NCBI GenBank assembly: GCA_048615375.1
Contig: JBMCLJ010000002.1
Coordinates: forward strand, 1-43,256
Direction of reading: 5' to 3'
DNA from: JBMCLJ01 sp048615375
GTDB lineage: Bacteria; Patescibacteriota; Dojkabacteria; JAOAGR01
DNA: 43,256 nt
Shown here: positions 1 through 8,411 of the stretch, one piece after another
Layout: every line of letters starts with the position of its first letter
Numbering within the stretch: the stretch's first letter is position 1
Program-made: the position numbers and the translations under genes
Notes under the pieces: model-generated
The model's database searches: none
What the model was told of the DNA's origin: nothing
The model's input: the letters and a program-made list of their open reading frames with translations, nothing else

Positions 1-192
1 TCCTGGAAGTGACTGGATATGTTGCTGCCAGAAGTCCGTGAAGGGAGAGATGGGTTGAACGGGAGTAGCCAGGCTACTCTCGGGGTACTCGTCGGAGTTT
101 AAATATCTCAGTTCATTAGATCCAAAACGTAGTAAACTAAAAAAATTTTGAGAAGGTTGACTAACTGTATATAGCTTTCTGTTAATTTTCAT
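1..192 (-). CDS. Unknown protein, N-terminal 64 residues only
   Basis: An open frame starts at the ATG at 192-190 on the minus strand and runs without a stop through 64 codons to the window edge. It lies in the same frame as the hydrolase at 205-1278, seven bases after that gene's tandem TAA TAA stops, so the two are probably co-transcribed. The visible part is basic at the start (MKINRKLY) and then polar and proline-rich, including the segment VQPISPFTDFWQQHIQ. No domain, signal peptide or membrane segment is evident. The other frames of this stretch are closed by stops, which supports this one. No family is recognised and the C-terminal part is outside the window. Confidence 0.55.
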   Translation of the reverse strand, partial: MKINRKLYTVSQPSQNFFSLLRFGSNELRYLNSDEYPESSLATPVQPISPFTDFWQQHIQSLPG

Positions 193-201
193 GCGGTGTT
201 A

Positions 202-1278
202 TTAGCCTTGTCCTGCTCTGAGTTCTGCGTTCTTCTGTATAGCCTGAGCAACTAATGTGCCAGCGTGCTCCATGGCGTTATGTCGATCAGTTCCATCAGG
301 GATTCCAAGTGCTTGATCCTGGAATATCCATGGATCTAGCGCAGATATCATTTTGTCTGTATAGCGAACAACATGATCTTCAGGGTGATAAGTCACTATG
401 AATTGTTCAGGAAGAGCTAGTGGTTGAGACAGTGATTGTAGCCTTGCTGCATGTCCCCGTGGAGGATAGTCAAATAAGTAGTCACGGAAAAAACCTCGTT
501 GGACTGCTTGTGTATAGAAGCGCCTCAGAAGTAGGTGTCCTATGCCATCACCAGCAATTAATCCATTGATGCCTACTAATTGTTCAGGGGTGAAAGGTGT
601 GTGGGCTGCAATGATTGTCCTTGGTTGCCCTTGCAAACCATTCCTGGCTAAGTGACTGCTACTTGTGACTCTTCCTCCGAAGGAGTGTCCTAAGAAGAAA
701 CTATTTTGAACCCTTGATCCATCTGAGTGTGTATCCTCAAGATGACGCATGAATAACTCTGCTGCAATTGCCATCCCATCATGGTCAAATGTTTCAGTTG
801 GATACGCAAGACTCATAACATTTGCATTAGATTTGCGTAAGCTCTCTACGCCTTTTCGCCTAAAAAGGAGATGAGAAGGATTAAAGGTGTCATGTCCTCC
901 TGCATATACCCCAGTACTTTGAGGAGACGTGTGTGGTGCTTCAACAAATCCTACAAACAGATTCCTCGCTAATTGTGGATAAGCTGCCCGCGTTTTTTCT
1001 GAATCATCTGCTACCCATAAACTAGTACCATCAATGGTACGTTGAGTTTTAGCATTTGCTCCCAGTAAATTTTCTGCGCTAAGCTCAAACGCTTCTGGGA
1101 CAGCTACAACTAGTTGGTCAAATTTTGGTTGATTCATAATTTTTGAGTAGTAACTTAATACATTATAAGCTAAGAGCCAGGTTCCAGCTTCTACACCAGT
1201 CTGAAGAGTTAAGTTCAAAAACTCTCTCCTCGTTAACCTGGTTTGCAGGTTGATGGATTCGTCACCATTAATCGGCAA
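202..1278 (-). CDS. Alpha/beta-hydrolase-like protein with Tat-like N-terminus
   Basis: A 358-residue protein starting at a TTG (1278-1276). The start is chosen because it keeps the N-terminal TRREFLNL (about residues 16-23), close to the Tat twin-arginine consensus, followed by a weakly hydrophobic stretch. The nucleophile-elbow motif GHSFGG is at about 197-202, making Ser199 the likely nucleophile. An acidic residue in YHPEDHVV (about 296-303) and a histidine near 332-337 could complete a triad. The substrate is unknown; an extracytoplasmic esterase, lipase or peptidase is possible. It ends in tandem TAA TAA and is followed by the partial gene at the window edge. A TATAAT lies 12 bases upstream of the TTG. 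The fold call is moderately secure and the export route is inferred. Confidence 0.6.
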   Translation of the reverse strand: MPINGDESINLQTRLTRREFLNLTLQTGVEAGTWLLAYNVLSYYSKIMNQPKFDQLVVAVPEAFELSAENLLGANAKTQRTIDGTSLWVADDSEKTRAAYPQLARNLFVGFVEAPHTSPQSTGVYAGGHDTFNPSHLLFRRKGVESLRKSNANVMSLAYPTETFDHDGMAIAAELFMRHLEDTHSDGSRVQNSFFLGHSFGGRVTSSSHLARNGLQGQPRTIIAAHTPFTPEQLVGINGLIAGDGIGHLLLRRFYTQAVQRGFFRDYLFDYPPRGHAARLQSLSQPLALPEQFIVTYHPEDHVVRYTDKMISALDPWIFQDQALGIPDGTDRHNAMEHAGTLVAQAIQKNAELRAGQG

Positions 1279-1290
1279 TCTTATAACTAT

Positions 1291-1296
1291 ATTATA
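1291..1296 (-). promoter_or_regulatory. -10 element for the hydrolase gene
   Basis: On the minus strand TATAAT ends 12 bases before the TTG start. No good -35 is visible 17 bases upstream. Transcription would start about 5 bases before the start codon, leaving almost no leader. Confidence 0.4.
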
Positions 1297-1341
1297 TCAC
1301 ACTCTCCGGTGCTTCGCTATCATTTTTTGATCGTTTTCTGC

Positions 1342-1347
1342 TAAAAT
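1342..1347 (+). promoter_or_regulatory. Candidate extended -10 for uvrA
   Basis: TGCTAAAAT gives a TG-C-TAAAAT extended -10, about 76 bases before the uvrA ATG. The string TTCTGCTAAAATC is shared exactly with the dnaJ promoter at 37195-37207. No strong -35 is seen. No SOS-type operator could be recognised in the 145-base divergent gap. Confidence 0.3.
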
Positions 1348-1423
1348 CAAAGGATAACTCTCAAAAAATATTAATTATTACATATTATTCATAGTCAAAC
1401 GTAATTCATAATTTATAACATTC

Positions 1424-4400
1424 ATGGAAGAATTCATTAAAGTTAAAGGTGCGCGCGTCCATAACTTAAAAAATGTTGATGTTAACATCCCAAAAAACAA
1501 ACTCGTTGTCATCACCGGTCTCTCCGGTTCGGGTAAGTCTTCACTGGCGTTCGATACAATATACGCAGAAGGACAGCGAAGATATGTAGAAAGTCTCTCC
1601 GCATACGCCAGGCAATTCCTTGGTGTTATGGAAAAACCTGATGTCGACTCCATAGAAGGTCTATCACCCGCGATCTCAATTGATCAGAAATCCGCTTCAA
1701 GTAACCCGCGATCTACTGTCGGTACCATAACCGAGATTTACGATTATATGAGGTTACTGTTTGCCAGGACGGGAGATCCATACTGCTATATCTGTGGAAG
1801 ACCAATTGAGTCACAGACTGTCCAGGAAATAGTAGATCGAGTTCTACAATTACCCAAACAATATAAACAAAACAACATTCGAGTACTGATACTTTCACCT
1901 GTTGTCAAAAACCGAAAAGGAGAATACGAAGATCTGTTTAGTAACCTCTCAAATAAGGGCTTCGCGCGAGTCCGTGTTGATGGAGAAATACGAAACCTTG
2001 AAGAAGAAATCAAACTCGAAAAACAAAAAAAACACTCAATAGAAATCGTGGTTGACAGACTTGCAATTACTGATTTTGACGCCATGATAGAAAGTGAAAA
2101 AGAACAGGATAACCCTTCACGGGTTACAGAAATTGAGGAGGAGTTCAAAACATTCCGCCAGAGATTGACTGACTCGGTTGAAACAGCACTCAGGTTCGCC
2201 GAAGGTGAGATGATAGTGACACTCTACGATGAAAAAAAAGATATTCTCTTCTCAGAAAACCTTGTTTGTAAATATGATGGCATTTCCTTTCCTAAAATCG
2301 AACCGCACACATTTTCTTTCAACTCTCCCCACGGCGCGTGTCCTGAATGTCATGGACTTGGCTCTATAAAAAAAGTAGATCCAAAGCTTGTCTATAACCC
2401 AAATCTTACCGTGATGGAAGGTGCTATCTTCCCCTGGTCGCGTTCTGTCGATCCCGAAAGCTGGTATATGAAGCGCATGCAAGCACTCGCTGAGGCGAGA
2501 GGATTTTCATTGAAGACCTCTCTCAAAGATCTGAAACCTGAAGACTTAAACGCGATTCTGTATGGATCTGACGATAAAATTAAAGTATCACTCGAAGGAG
2601 GAAGTTTTTCCGGAACGTATGATTCAACCTTTGAAGGAGTGATACCAAATCTTGAACGTAGATATCAGGATACTGACTCAGAACATGTTCGTACCGATAT
2701 CGAAAAATACATGATTATAGAACCCTGCCCCGAATGTCAGGGGACGCGCCTTCGAAAGGAGGCAACTTCTGTGAGAGTTGGTGGGAAAAATATAGTTCAG
2801 GCTTCAGAAATGACAATTGACGCTTGTAAGCATTGGGTTGACCAGATTGCTTCAGGACAGGAGAGTGATGCATTTAAAGGTGATGAGTCAGTATATTTTG
2901 ATGAAAAAAAACAGGCTTACATCCGACCGTACAAAGTAGATGATGACGAATACTACGAATATATGTCATTAACTTCTCATAAACAGCAAATTGCAAAGCT
3001 GGTTGTGAAAGAAATCTCTAATCGACTGAGTTTTTTAATCTCTGTTGGCTTAAGCTATCTCACGTTAAACCGCACTGCACGTACGCTTTCCGGGGGAGAA
3101 GCTCAACGTATACGCTTAGCATCGCAAATTGGTTCCGGTCTCTCCGGCGTTCTCTATGTACTTGACGAACCATCGATAGGTTTACATCAGCGGGACAATT
3201 CCAGATTGATAGGTACATTGAAGAACTTACGGGAACTTGGAAATACAGTGCTGGTTGTCGAACATGATGAAGAGACCATGATGGAAGCGGACTGGCTGAT
3301 TGATATGGGAGAAGGAGCAGGAATTCACGGCGGTAATGTGATTTCTGACGGTGTTCCTGGTGATTTTGTACAGAGCCCGTTTTCTGTGACTGCACCCTAT
3401 TTACGAAAAGAGAAGATCGTTGGGGAAGAATTTTTACCAAAGAAAAAGAAAAAAAGAGTACAGAATGGGAAAACCATTGCAGTTAAAGGAGCTTTCCAGA
3501 ATAATCTCCAGGGCATAGATGTAACGTTCCCACTAGGTAAATTTGTCTGTGTGACAGGTGTAAGTGGTTCTGGCAAGTCAACATTGATTAACGATATTTT
3601 ATATAAACACCTGCATAATCACTTTTTCCATACGAATAAAAAAGTAGGAAACTTTAAAAGCATCGATGGAGTAGAGCATATTGACAAAGTAATTAATATT
3701 GACCAGTCTCCGATTGGCAGGACACCCCGGTCAAACCCGGCAACATATACTGGTTTTTTTACAGATATACGTGAAGTATTTGCGAATACCAGTGAAGCAA
3801 AGCTACGGGGATACGGTCCTGGTCGCTTTTCCTTTAATGTCAAAGGAGGTCGGTGTGAAACCTGTAAAGGCGATGGACTATTGAAAATTGAAATGCAATT
3901 CCTGCCGGACGTATACGTTCCCTGCGAGACTTGTCATGGAAAACGATATAATCGAGAGACTTTAGAGATCACCTACAAAGGAAAAAGTATCTACGAAGTA
4001 CTGGAAATGTCAGTAGACCAGGGAGTAGAGTTCTTTACCAATATCCCTCGCATAGCCCGTTACCTTTCGCTCCTCCAGGAAGTAGGGCTTGGCTATATTA
4101 AGCTTGGACAGCCCTCGACAACATTGTCCGGTGGAGAGTCGCAACGTATCAAACTGGCTACAGAATTAGCCAAACGTTCTACTGGAAGGACGCTGTATAT
4201 ACTTGATGAGCCGACTACCGGACTTCATTTCGCGGACGTGGATAAACTACTGAATGTGCTCCATAAGCTTGTTGAAAAAGGAAACACCATGATAATTATT
4301 GAGCATAATCTGGATGTGATCAAAACAGCAGACTGGATTATTGATCTTGGGCCTGAAGGGGGAACAGGTGGAGGGGAGCTTGTTGGAGTAGGGGCGGTAG

Positions 4401-4459
4401 AAGATATTATCCAAAATAAGAAAAGCTGGACTGGGAAGTACCTGAAAAAAATTCTGTAA
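1424..4459 (+). CDS. uvrA: UvrABC excinuclease subunit A
   Basis: UvrA is the damage-recognition ATPase of nucleotide excision repair; as a dimer it loads UvrB on distorted DNA. The 1011-residue frame has two ABC modules. The first has Walker [10 protein letters not shown] (about 31-39) and later [14 protein letters not shown] with LDEPSIGLH. The second has GVSGSGKST (about 711) with [14 protein letters not shown] and LDEPTTGLH. Cysteine pairs fit the zinc sites: CYIC near 120, CPEC near 305, and CETC/CETC near 810-836. It is somewhat longer than usual (about 940), mainly because of an acidic insert before [13 protein letters not shown] (about 470-520). It is transcribed away from the hydrolase gene; crtI follows 30 bases later. 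Confidence 0.97.
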   Translation: MEEFIKVKGARVHNLKNVDVNIPKNKLVVITGLSGSGKSSLAFDTIYAEGQRRYVESLSAYARQFLGVMEKPDVDSIEGLSPAISIDQKSASSNPRSTVGTITEIYDYMRLLFARTGDPYCYICGRPIESQTVQEIVDRVLQLPKQYKQNNIRVLILSPVVKNRKGEYEDLFSNLSNKGFARVRVDGEIRNLEEEIKLEKQKKHSIEIVVDRLAITDFDAMIESEKEQDNPSRVTEIEEEFKTFRQRLTDSVETALRFAEGEMIVTLYDEKKDILFSENLVCKYDGISFPKIEPHTFSFNSPHGACPECHGLGSIKKVDPKLVYNPNLTVMEGAIFPWSRSVDPESWYMKRMQALAEARGFSLKTSLKDLKPEDLNAILYGSDDKIKVSLEGGSFSGTYDSTFEGVIPNLERRYQDTDSEHVRTDIEKYMIIEPCPECQGTRLRKEATSVRVGGKNIVQASEMTIDACKHWVDQIASGQESDAFKGDESVYFDEKKQAYIRPYKVDDDEYYEYMSLTSHKQQIAKLVVKEISNRLSFLISVGLSYLTLNRTARTLSGGEAQRIRLASQIGSGLSGVLYVLDEPSIGLHQRDNSRLIGTLKNLRELGNTVLVVEHDEETMMEADWLIDMGEGAGIHGGNVISDGVPGDFVQSPFSVTAPYLRKEKIVGEEFLPKKKKKRVQNGKTIAVKGAFQNNLQGIDVTFPLGKFVCVTGVSGSGKSTLINDILYKHLHNHFFHTNKKVGNFKSIDGVEHIDKVINIDQSPIGRTPRSNPATYTGFFTDIREVFANTSEAKLRGYGPGRFSFNVKGGRCETCKGDGLLKIEMQFLPDVYVPCETCHGKRYNRETLEITYKGKSIYEVLEMSVDQGVEFFTNIPRIARYLSLLQEVGLGYIKLGQPSTTLSGGESQRIKLATELAKRSTGRTLYILDEPTTGLHFADVDKLLNVLHKLVEKGNTMIIIEHNLDVIKTADWIIDLGPEGGTGGGELVGVGAVEDIIQNKKSWTGKYLKKIL

Positions 4460-4489
4460 AAGTTACTATATACTGAAAAGAGAAATACA

Positions 4490-6004
4490 ATGAAAGCTGT
4501 AGTTATTGGAGCTGGTTTGGGCGGGCTTGCAGCAGCAATCCGACTTGCACATGCCGGTTATGAAGTTGAAGTATTCGAGCAGTCAGATTCCGCTGGAGGC
4601 AAAGCAGGTGAGCTCCGTGCTGAGGGTTTTCGCTTTGATAGAGGACCAACAATTGTGACGATGCCGTTCATTATCAAGGAATTGTTCGACGATATTAATA
4701 AAAATATTTCAGATTACCTTCAATTCACACAGCTGAGCACAAGTACAAAATATTTCTATCCTGATGATACCATGATTAACGCGTACCAGCATAATGTATC
4801 GTTTGCACAGGAGATCGCGCGTACTACTGAAGATTCTGTCGAATCAGTATACCAGTTCTTCGACTATGCTCGAAAGATTTATGAACTCAGTGAACCGATC
4901 TTCATGCGACGAAGTCTGGGGCAGCCGGAAACATTTATGTCAAAAGAAGCAGTTAAATCTTTATTTCGGCTCAGAGATCTGGATACAAAGAGGACAATGC
5001 ATGAAGCAATTTCTTCTTTTTTTAACGATCCAAAAACCATTCAGCTTTTTGACCGGTATGCGACCTACAATGGCTCAAATCCATACCTGGCCCCCGCGAC
5101 ATTAAACATTATATCTCATGTAGAAAATCGTTTAGGAACATATGTCCTGAAAGGAGGGATGCATGTATTGGTTCGTGCTTTGGAGCAAGTCGCACTGGAA
5201 AAAGGTGTTACGGTACACTACAACACGCCAGTACAAAGTATTTTGATTGATTCACGTAACGTGGTGACTGGTATCGAAATACCTGCCGGTACAATCAAGG
5301 CTGGAATAGTTGTTTCTAATGTTGACGTGAATGTTACGTATCAAAAGCTTCTCGAAGATACTTCCTCTCAACCGGCAAAAAAATACGCCAGGCTTGAACC
5401 GTCAACTTCTGCATTAGTTTTCTTCTGGGGAGTAAAAAAAGATGAAGAAGTAGCGAGGGCAAGCAAGAATATGGAAATTCACAATATCCTCTTTTCCCAA
5501 AATTACCGTAAGGAATTTCAGCAATTATTTATTGAGAAAATTTACCCTGATGATCTGACAGTGTACCTCTACATCTCGTCAAAATTCGTGCCCGGTGATG
5601 CACCTGATGGCTTTGAGAACTGGTATGTCATGGTAAACGCTCCGTATGTAAACAGTAAGTACGCTAATGAGTACCAGGATGAAGAAGAACTTCTCGCATC
5701 ACTAAAGACTGGAATTCTTCACAAAATTCATACAGTACTTGGAATTGATCTCACTTCCAAAATTGTTTTCGAGGAACGCCTTAGCCCTCAGATGATTGCA
5801 TCAAAAACTGGAAGTTTTTTAGGCTCATTGTATGGAATTTCTTCAAACTCCAGGTTCTCAGCATTTCTACGCCAGCACAATCGATCAAAAAAATATAATG
5901 GTTTGTATTTTTGTGGAGGTAGTGCTCATCCTGGCGGGGGAATCCCGCTTGTTCTCCTTTCTGGGAAAATTGTCGCTGACCTGGTAATGAAGTATCATGG
6001 TTGA
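4490..6004 (+). CDS. crtI: CrtI-family carotenoid desaturase/oxidoreductase
   Basis: A 504-residue FAD-dependent amine-oxidase-fold enzyme of the phytoene desaturase family. The N-terminus MKAVVIGAGLGGLAAAIRLA is the dinucleotide-binding beta-alpha-beta motif, followed by FEQSDSAGGKAGEL and FRFDRGPTIVTMP, both typical of CrtI/CrtD/CrtN. The C-terminus has the family signature CGGSAHPGGGIPLVLLSGKI (from about 477). These enzymes introduce double bases into a C40 or C30 carotene backbone; sequence reading alone cannot separate CrtI, CrtD and CrtN specificity. The following membrane glycosyltransferase overlaps it by 8 bases and a CruF-like gene comes next, so a tailoring desaturase (CrtD-like) is plausible. 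A TATACT lies 15 bases before the ATG. Confidence 0.85.
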   Translation: MKAVVIGAGLGGLAAAIRLAHAGYEVEVFEQSDSAGGKAGELRAEGFRFDRGPTIVTMPFIIKELFDDINKNISDYLQFTQLSTSTKYFYPDDTMINAYQHNVSFAQEIARTTEDSVESVYQFFDYARKIYELSEPIFMRRSLGQPETFMSKEAVKSLFRLRDLDTKRTMHEAISSFFNDPKTIQLFDRYATYNGSNPYLAPATLNIISHVENRLGTYVLKGGMHVLVRALEQVALEKGVTVHYNTPVQSILIDSRNVVTGIEIPAGTIKAGIVVSNVDVNVTYQKLLEDTSSQPAKKYARLEPSTSALVFFWGVKKDEEVARASKNMEIHNILFSQNYRKEFQQLFIEKIYPDDLTVYLYISSKFVPGDAPDGFENWYVMVNAPYVNSKYANEYQDEEELLASLKTGILHKIHTVLGIDLTSKIVFEERLSPQMIASKTGSFLGSLYGISSNSRFSAFLRQHNRSKKYNGLYFCGGSAHPGGGIPLVLLSGKIVADLVMKYHG

Positions 6005-7133
6005 CATGTTACTTCTTGCTTTTACGACGGTGATCGCCCTGATAACACTAGTGGTTGCGCTGGATAATTTTTTTCACGCCCCACGGTTGGAGAATACTGG
6101 AAAACGTAAGATTCCCGTTGCAAGTGCATATCCATTTGTCTCAGTACTCATACCTGCTCGAAATGAAGAAAAAAATATTGCTGCCTGCATTGATGCTGCC
6201 AGTGTCCAAACATACCCCCATATGGAAATTGTAGTGCTTGATGACGACTCATCCGATACAACACTGGAAATAGTACACAAATACAGTAAAACAGCAAAAC
6301 CAGGATCTGTTTGTGGGTTCCGGCTGATACGTGGTAAGCGGCTTCCGCCGGGGTGGACTGGAAAAAACTGGGCATGCTTTCAATTGGCGCAGGAGGCATG
6401 TGGCGATGTGATACTGTTCATTGACGCGGATGTTGTTCTTGCTCCACACGCAGTGCAAACAGCAGTTTCAGGAATGCAGGCATATAAAGCTGACATTTTA
6501 TCTTGTTTTCCAGTTCAGATTACATGTTCCTTCGGTGAGATGCTCATAGTCCCTATGATGCAATGGATTTTATTAGCTTTCCTTCCATTAAAGCTGGTCT
6601 TCGAGTCAAAGAACCCTGCATTTTCAGCAGCGAACGGTCAATTTCTTATGTTTTCAAAGCATGTTTACCAGAAAATTGGAACTCACGCGGCGTTTAAAGA
6701 CAATGTTGCTGAAGATATTGAAATGGTTCGTTCAGCAAAAAAAGCGGGTTTTTTACCGGTTACTGCCGTTTCGGGTAAAAATACAGTTGTGTGCAGAATG
6801 TACAGAAATTTCCTTGAAGCATACCAGGGCTTCGCAAAAAACTTTTACCCCGCTACAAATGTCCACCTACTTGTTTTTATGGTTCTAATGGTATTCGTTA
6901 CTGTCGTATACTTTTTACCGTTTATCCTTATGCTCTTCGATATGGTATTTATTGTCCCAGTTCTTTTTCTGCTGACCAGTGCAGGAATTATCAGAGTAGT
7001 TTCAGGAAACAATATTGTTCGTAACATTTTCCTTTTTCCCCTGCAAATAGTATTATTACTTTCAATAGGCTTGTACTCGGCATATGTAACCAGTACCAGG
7101 CGAGCTGTATGGAAAGGAAGAAAATTACCATAG
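5997..7133 (+). CDS. Membrane glycosyltransferase family 2, carotenoid-type (CrtQ/CruG-like)
   Basis: A 378-residue GT2 enzyme. It has an N-terminal membrane helix (about 4-22), then the GT-A fold: SVLIPARNEEKNI, LDDDSSD (near 81-86), the metal-binding DADV (near 143) and AEDIEM (near 239), with the acceptor-side motif FLEAYQGFAKNFYPA. Two or three C-terminal hydrophobic helices follow (about 285-370). This layout matches diaponeurosporenoate glycosyltransferase CrtQ and myxol/carotenoid glycosyltransferase CruG. Its ATG lies inside the crtI-like gene (8-base overlap) and its end overlaps the CruF-like gene by 25 bases, which implies a common transcript and pathway. It probably transfers a sugar to a hydroxylated carotenoid at the membrane; the sugar and acceptor are unknown. 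Confidence 0.8.
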   Translation: MVDMLLLAFTTVIALITLVVALDNFFHAPRLENTGKRKIPVASAYPFVSVLIPARNEEKNIAACIDAASVQTYPHMEIVVLDDDSSDTTLEIVHKYSKTAKPGSVCGFRLIRGKRLPPGWTGKNWACFQLAQEACGDVILFIDADVVLAPHAVQTAVSGMQAYKADILSCFPVQITCSFGEMLIVPMMQWILLAFLPLKLVFESKNPAFSAANGQFLMFSKHVYQKIGTHAAFKDNVAEDIEMVRSAKKAGFLPVTAVSGKNTVVCRMYRNFLEAYQGFAKNFYPATNVHLLVFMVLMVFVTVVYFLPFILMLFDMVFIVPVLFLLTSAGIIRVVSGNNIVRNIFLFPLQIVLLLSIGLYSAYVTSTRRAVWKGRKLP

Positions 7134-7819
7134 TGGATGTCAATCAAAATACAAAAATACACAAGACTGACTTTTCAAGTCTTGTCCTATCTTACCTGGT
7201 ACGATACGGAGACAAAGTAATTTACAGTTTCTTCCTCTTTGGTGCTATATTGCATATGTACCCCGGAAGTCGTGCCTTGATGGTAAGCTTAACAGCTATT
7301 GTTCTTTTTATTCTCTTGTTTTTAGCATTTCTTCCCGAGGTACTGCATAAGAACATCCGGTTAATGACTGGAGTCTTTGGAATCGCTATTTTCACACTTT
7401 TGATAGAAATAATAGGTCATGAAACTGGGATTGTTTTTGGGGAATACGAATATGGTGAGATACTTGGACTGGCTGTTTTTGGTGTACCAATACTTATTGG
7501 CTTACTATGGTCTGCGATTATCATTGCATGCACCGCCATTACGACCAGGATTATCAGTAATACGTGGATATCCAGTTGTCTTGCAGGCTTATGTGCAGTA
7601 GGCTTTGATTGGATACTTGAACCGGTTGCAATTAAATTAGGTTACTGGGACTGGGAAGGGGTTGGAGTACCATTCCAGAACTATCTCGCATGGTTCGGAA
7701 TAACCTTCATTTCCTCAATATTACTCCGTAAGCTGAATGTAGAACCAAAAAGCTTGCAATTTGAAAAGTTTTTCATTTCATTAACATTCTTTATGGCAGC
7801 ACTTTTCCTGTTCATTTGA
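7109..7819 (+). CDS. cruF: CruF-like carotenoid 1',2'-hydratase family membrane protein
   Basis: A 236-residue polytopic membrane protein of the carotenoid biosynthesis family (DUF422/CruF). Diagnostic motifs are present: EIIGHETGIVFGEYEYGE (about 99-116) and DWILEPVAIKLGYWDW (about 167-182) followed by GVPFQNYLAWF. About six hydrophobic segments are visible. Family members hydrate the terminal double bond of acyclic carotenoid ends, for example gamma-carotene 1'-hydroxylase in cyanobacteria and Deinococcus and bisanhydrobacterioruberin hydratase in haloarchaea. A hydroxyl made this way could accept a sugar from the upstream GT2. The ATG at 7109 overlaps the GT2 gene by 25 bases; a GTG at 7133 is an alternative start. 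The exact substrate is not known. Confidence 0.82.
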   Translation: MERKKITIVDVNQNTKIHKTDFSSLVLSYLVRYGDKVIYSFFLFGAILHMYPGSRALMVSLTAIVLFILLFLAFLPEVLHKNIRLMTGVFGIAIFTLLIEIIGHETGIVFGEYEYGEILGLAVFGVPILIGLLWSAIIIACTAITTRIISNTWISSCLAGLCAVGFDWILEPVAIKLGYWDWEGVGVPFQNYLAWFGITFISSILLRKLNVEPKSLQFEKFFISLTFFMAALFLFI

Positions 7820-7888
7820 AGGTTTCGGTTATAAAACAGCCTGATAGAACGGTATTATAACTTATGTTATTTAATTTCATCATATAAT

Positions 7889-7917
7889 TTGCAAACTGAA
7901 TATAAACACTGTAAAGT
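7889..7917 (+). promoter_or_regulatory. mraZ promoter
   Basis: TTGCAA (7889-7894), a 17-base spacer and TAAAGT (7912-7917). The predicted start near 7924 falls in the first GTGGT repeat, giving a leader of about 28 bases. This is one of the few genes here with a leader. Confidence 0.55.
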
Positions 7918-7921
7918 AATT

Positions 7922-7950
7922 GTGGTTATAAGTGGTGAATGGTGGTGAAT
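7922..7950 (+). promoter_or_regulatory. MraZ-box-like direct repeats
   Basis: GTGGT occurs at 7922, 7932 and 7942, exactly 10 bases apart, within three tandem decamers; the last two share GTGGTGAAT. MraZ boxes in other bacteria are three short G-rich pentamers (TGGGN in E. coli) separated by 5 bases, which is the same geometry. The repeats cover the predicted transcription start and end one base before the mraZ ATG, so bound MraZ would block its own transcription or translation. Confidence 0.6.
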
Positions 7951-7951
7951 A

Positions 7952-8380
7952 ATGCTCATAGGCGAATTTGAATCAAAGTTAACAGATAAAAATCGAATCG
8001 CCTTGCCAAAGAAGTTTCGTGAGGAAATCGGAGATACATTCATAATCACACAAGGTTATGAAGGAAGTGTCATTCTTGTAGATGAATCAAGGTTTCTTGC
8101 TCTTACACAAGAGATACGAGACGGGAGTTTTGTAAACGATGCAATTCGAGATACAACCCGGTTTCTGATAGGATCCGCCCATGAGGTAAAGCTGGATAAA
8201 CAAGGGAGATTTGTACTGCCCCAATCTCTCAGGTCATTTTCGGATATTGAAAGTGACGTCATTTTTCTAGGTCTCATGCGTTGGGTTGAAATCTGGTCCA
8301 GGGATGTATGGTTACAGCGAAAAACATTGATCAGCAATGAAGCTCCAAAAATAGCCAGTCGGCTTCCTGGTGCAGCTTGA
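7952..8380 (+). CDS. mraZ: MraZ transcriptional regulator of the division/cell-wall cluster
   Basis: A 142-residue protein with two SpoVT/AbrB-type repeats. The first contains MLIGEFESKLTDKNRIALPKK, with the family's LD-x-K-x-R-hydrophobic-x-hydrophobic-P pattern, and the second contains DKQGRFVLPQSLRSF. MraZ is a ring-forming DNA-binding protein that represses or tunes the dcw operon by binding short repeats before its own gene, and such repeats are seen just upstream. It is followed by rsmH, as in most dcw clusters. The stop codon lies in a perfect inverted repeat (8368-8390). Confidence 0.93.
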   Translation: MLIGEFESKLTDKNRIALPKKFREEIGDTFIITQGYEGSVILVDESRFLALTQEIRDGSFVNDAIRDTTRFLIGSAHEVKLDKQGRFVLPQSLRSFSDIESDVIFLGLMRWVEIWSRDVWLQRKTLISNEAPKIASRLPGAA

Positions 8381-8390
8381 AGCTGCACCA
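8368..8390. repeat. Perfect inverted repeat over the mraZ stop and rsmH -35
   Basis: TGGTGCAGC and GCTGCACCA flank TTGAA; allowing one more T-A pairing step, the arms are 11 bases around a central G. There is no T-run after it, so it is not a standard terminator. It spans the TTGAAG that could serve as -35 for rsmH, so it may be an operator or an RNA hairpin. Confidence 0.6.
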
Positions 8391-8404
8391 ACCAGGTGTA
8401 TAAT
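8377..8404 (+). promoter_or_regulatory. rsmH promoter, leaderless type
   Basis: TTGAAG (8377-8382), a 16-base spacer and a perfect TATAAT (8399-8404), ending 7 bases before the rsmH ATG. The transcript would start at or next to the start codon. Confidence 0.5.
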
Positions 8405-8411
8405 TAAATCT

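Noticed and set aside
3060..3440. Minus-strand frame of 126 codons in uvrA
   Set aside because: Antisense shadow of the LSGGE-Walker B region; no independent coding signs.
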